Positions 5,404-5,444 of a stretch of DNA of 5,444 nt are shown one piece after another. The notes beneath the pieces are model-generated. The model did not search any database and was not told where the DNA came from. It saw only the letters and a list, made by a program, of their open reading frames with translations. Numbering within the stretch: position 1 is the first letter of the stretch; each line of letters begins with the position of its first letter. Origin of the DNA: Pseudomonadota bacterium (GTDB taxonomy: Bacteria; Pseudomonadota; Gammaproteobacteria; GCA-001735895); NCBI GenBank assembly GCA_022545625.1, contig JACZQS010000191.1, forward strand, positions 1 to 5,444. The letters are read 5' to 3'. A program made the position numbers and the translations under genes.

Positions 5404-5444
5404 TCAAAAATCCTGGTAGCGTATCATACCGTTATCGACCGGTG
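5404..5444 (-). CDS. Possible 3' end of a convergent gene (truncated by window edge)
   Basis: One - strand frame is open from the window edge to a TGA at 5404-5406 and reads PVDNGMIRYQDF before the stop. The other two - strand frames are closed here by stop codons. NGMIRYQDF resembles the second half of an EF-hand loop, but 12 codons are too few to assign a family and the frame could be open by chance. In Xanthomonas the sensor operon rpfGHC is convergent to rpfF, so a convergent partner would not be surprising, but nothing here identifies it. Confidence 0.25.
   Translation of the reverse strand, partial: PVDNGMIRYQDF

Noticed and set aside
5391..5405. Inverted repeat GACTG / CAGTC around the rpfF stop codon as a terminator
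   Set aside because: The stem has only five base pairs and is followed by A residues rather than T on the + strand.

Overview
The window carries the 3' part of an ISC iron-sulfur cluster assembly operon, an AT-rich intergenic region of about 480 bases, and a gene for a DSF (diffusible signal factor) synthase of the RpfF family. All confident genes lie on the + strand. The gene set (IscA, HscB, HscA, Fdx, IscX, all very close to their Escherichia coli counterparts in length and motifs) and the RpfF-type synthase point to a gammaproteobacterium of moderate GC content. The genus cannot be told from the sequence.

Positions 1-633 hold the C-terminal part of a cysteine desulfurase (IscS/NifS class). 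It is followed by iscA (648-971), hscB (1044-1583), hscA (1595-3466), fdx (3468-3806) and iscX (3844-4044). Intergenic gaps of 1 to 72 bases suggest one transcription unit. The desulfurase supplies sulfur. The Hsp70/J-protein pair HscA/HscB would release clusters from the scaffold IscU. Ferredoxin supplies electrons, IscA is an A-type cluster carrier or iron donor, and IscX is a small acidic modulator. The scaffold gene iscU, which in the E. coli order lies between iscS and iscA, is not there: only 14 bases separate the desulfurase from iscA. The desulfurase also ends without the IscS-type C-terminal tail. It may be a second, NifS-like desulfurase inserted in the operon, with iscS-iscU upstream of the window or elsewhere.

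Positions 4045-4527 contain no gene. In order they hold a possible branched RNA fold right after iscX (4046-4121), an AT-rich stretch with repeats spaced exactly 20 bases apart (4193-4252), a perfect CRP/Vfr/Clp-type operator (4322-4341), and a leader with small palindromes ending in a good ribosome binding site. This looks like an independent, cAMP-CRP-family-controlled promoter region for the next gene.

Positions 4528-5400 encode the DSF synthase, with both catalytic glutamates at the conserved 20-residue spacing. Its usual partners (rpfB, the sensor rpfC, rpfG) are not inside the window. The last 40 bases may hold the tail of a convergent gene on the - strand. The most notable points are the solitary DSF synthase beside the ISC operon with a CRP-type operator upstream, and the operon's unusual order without iscU.
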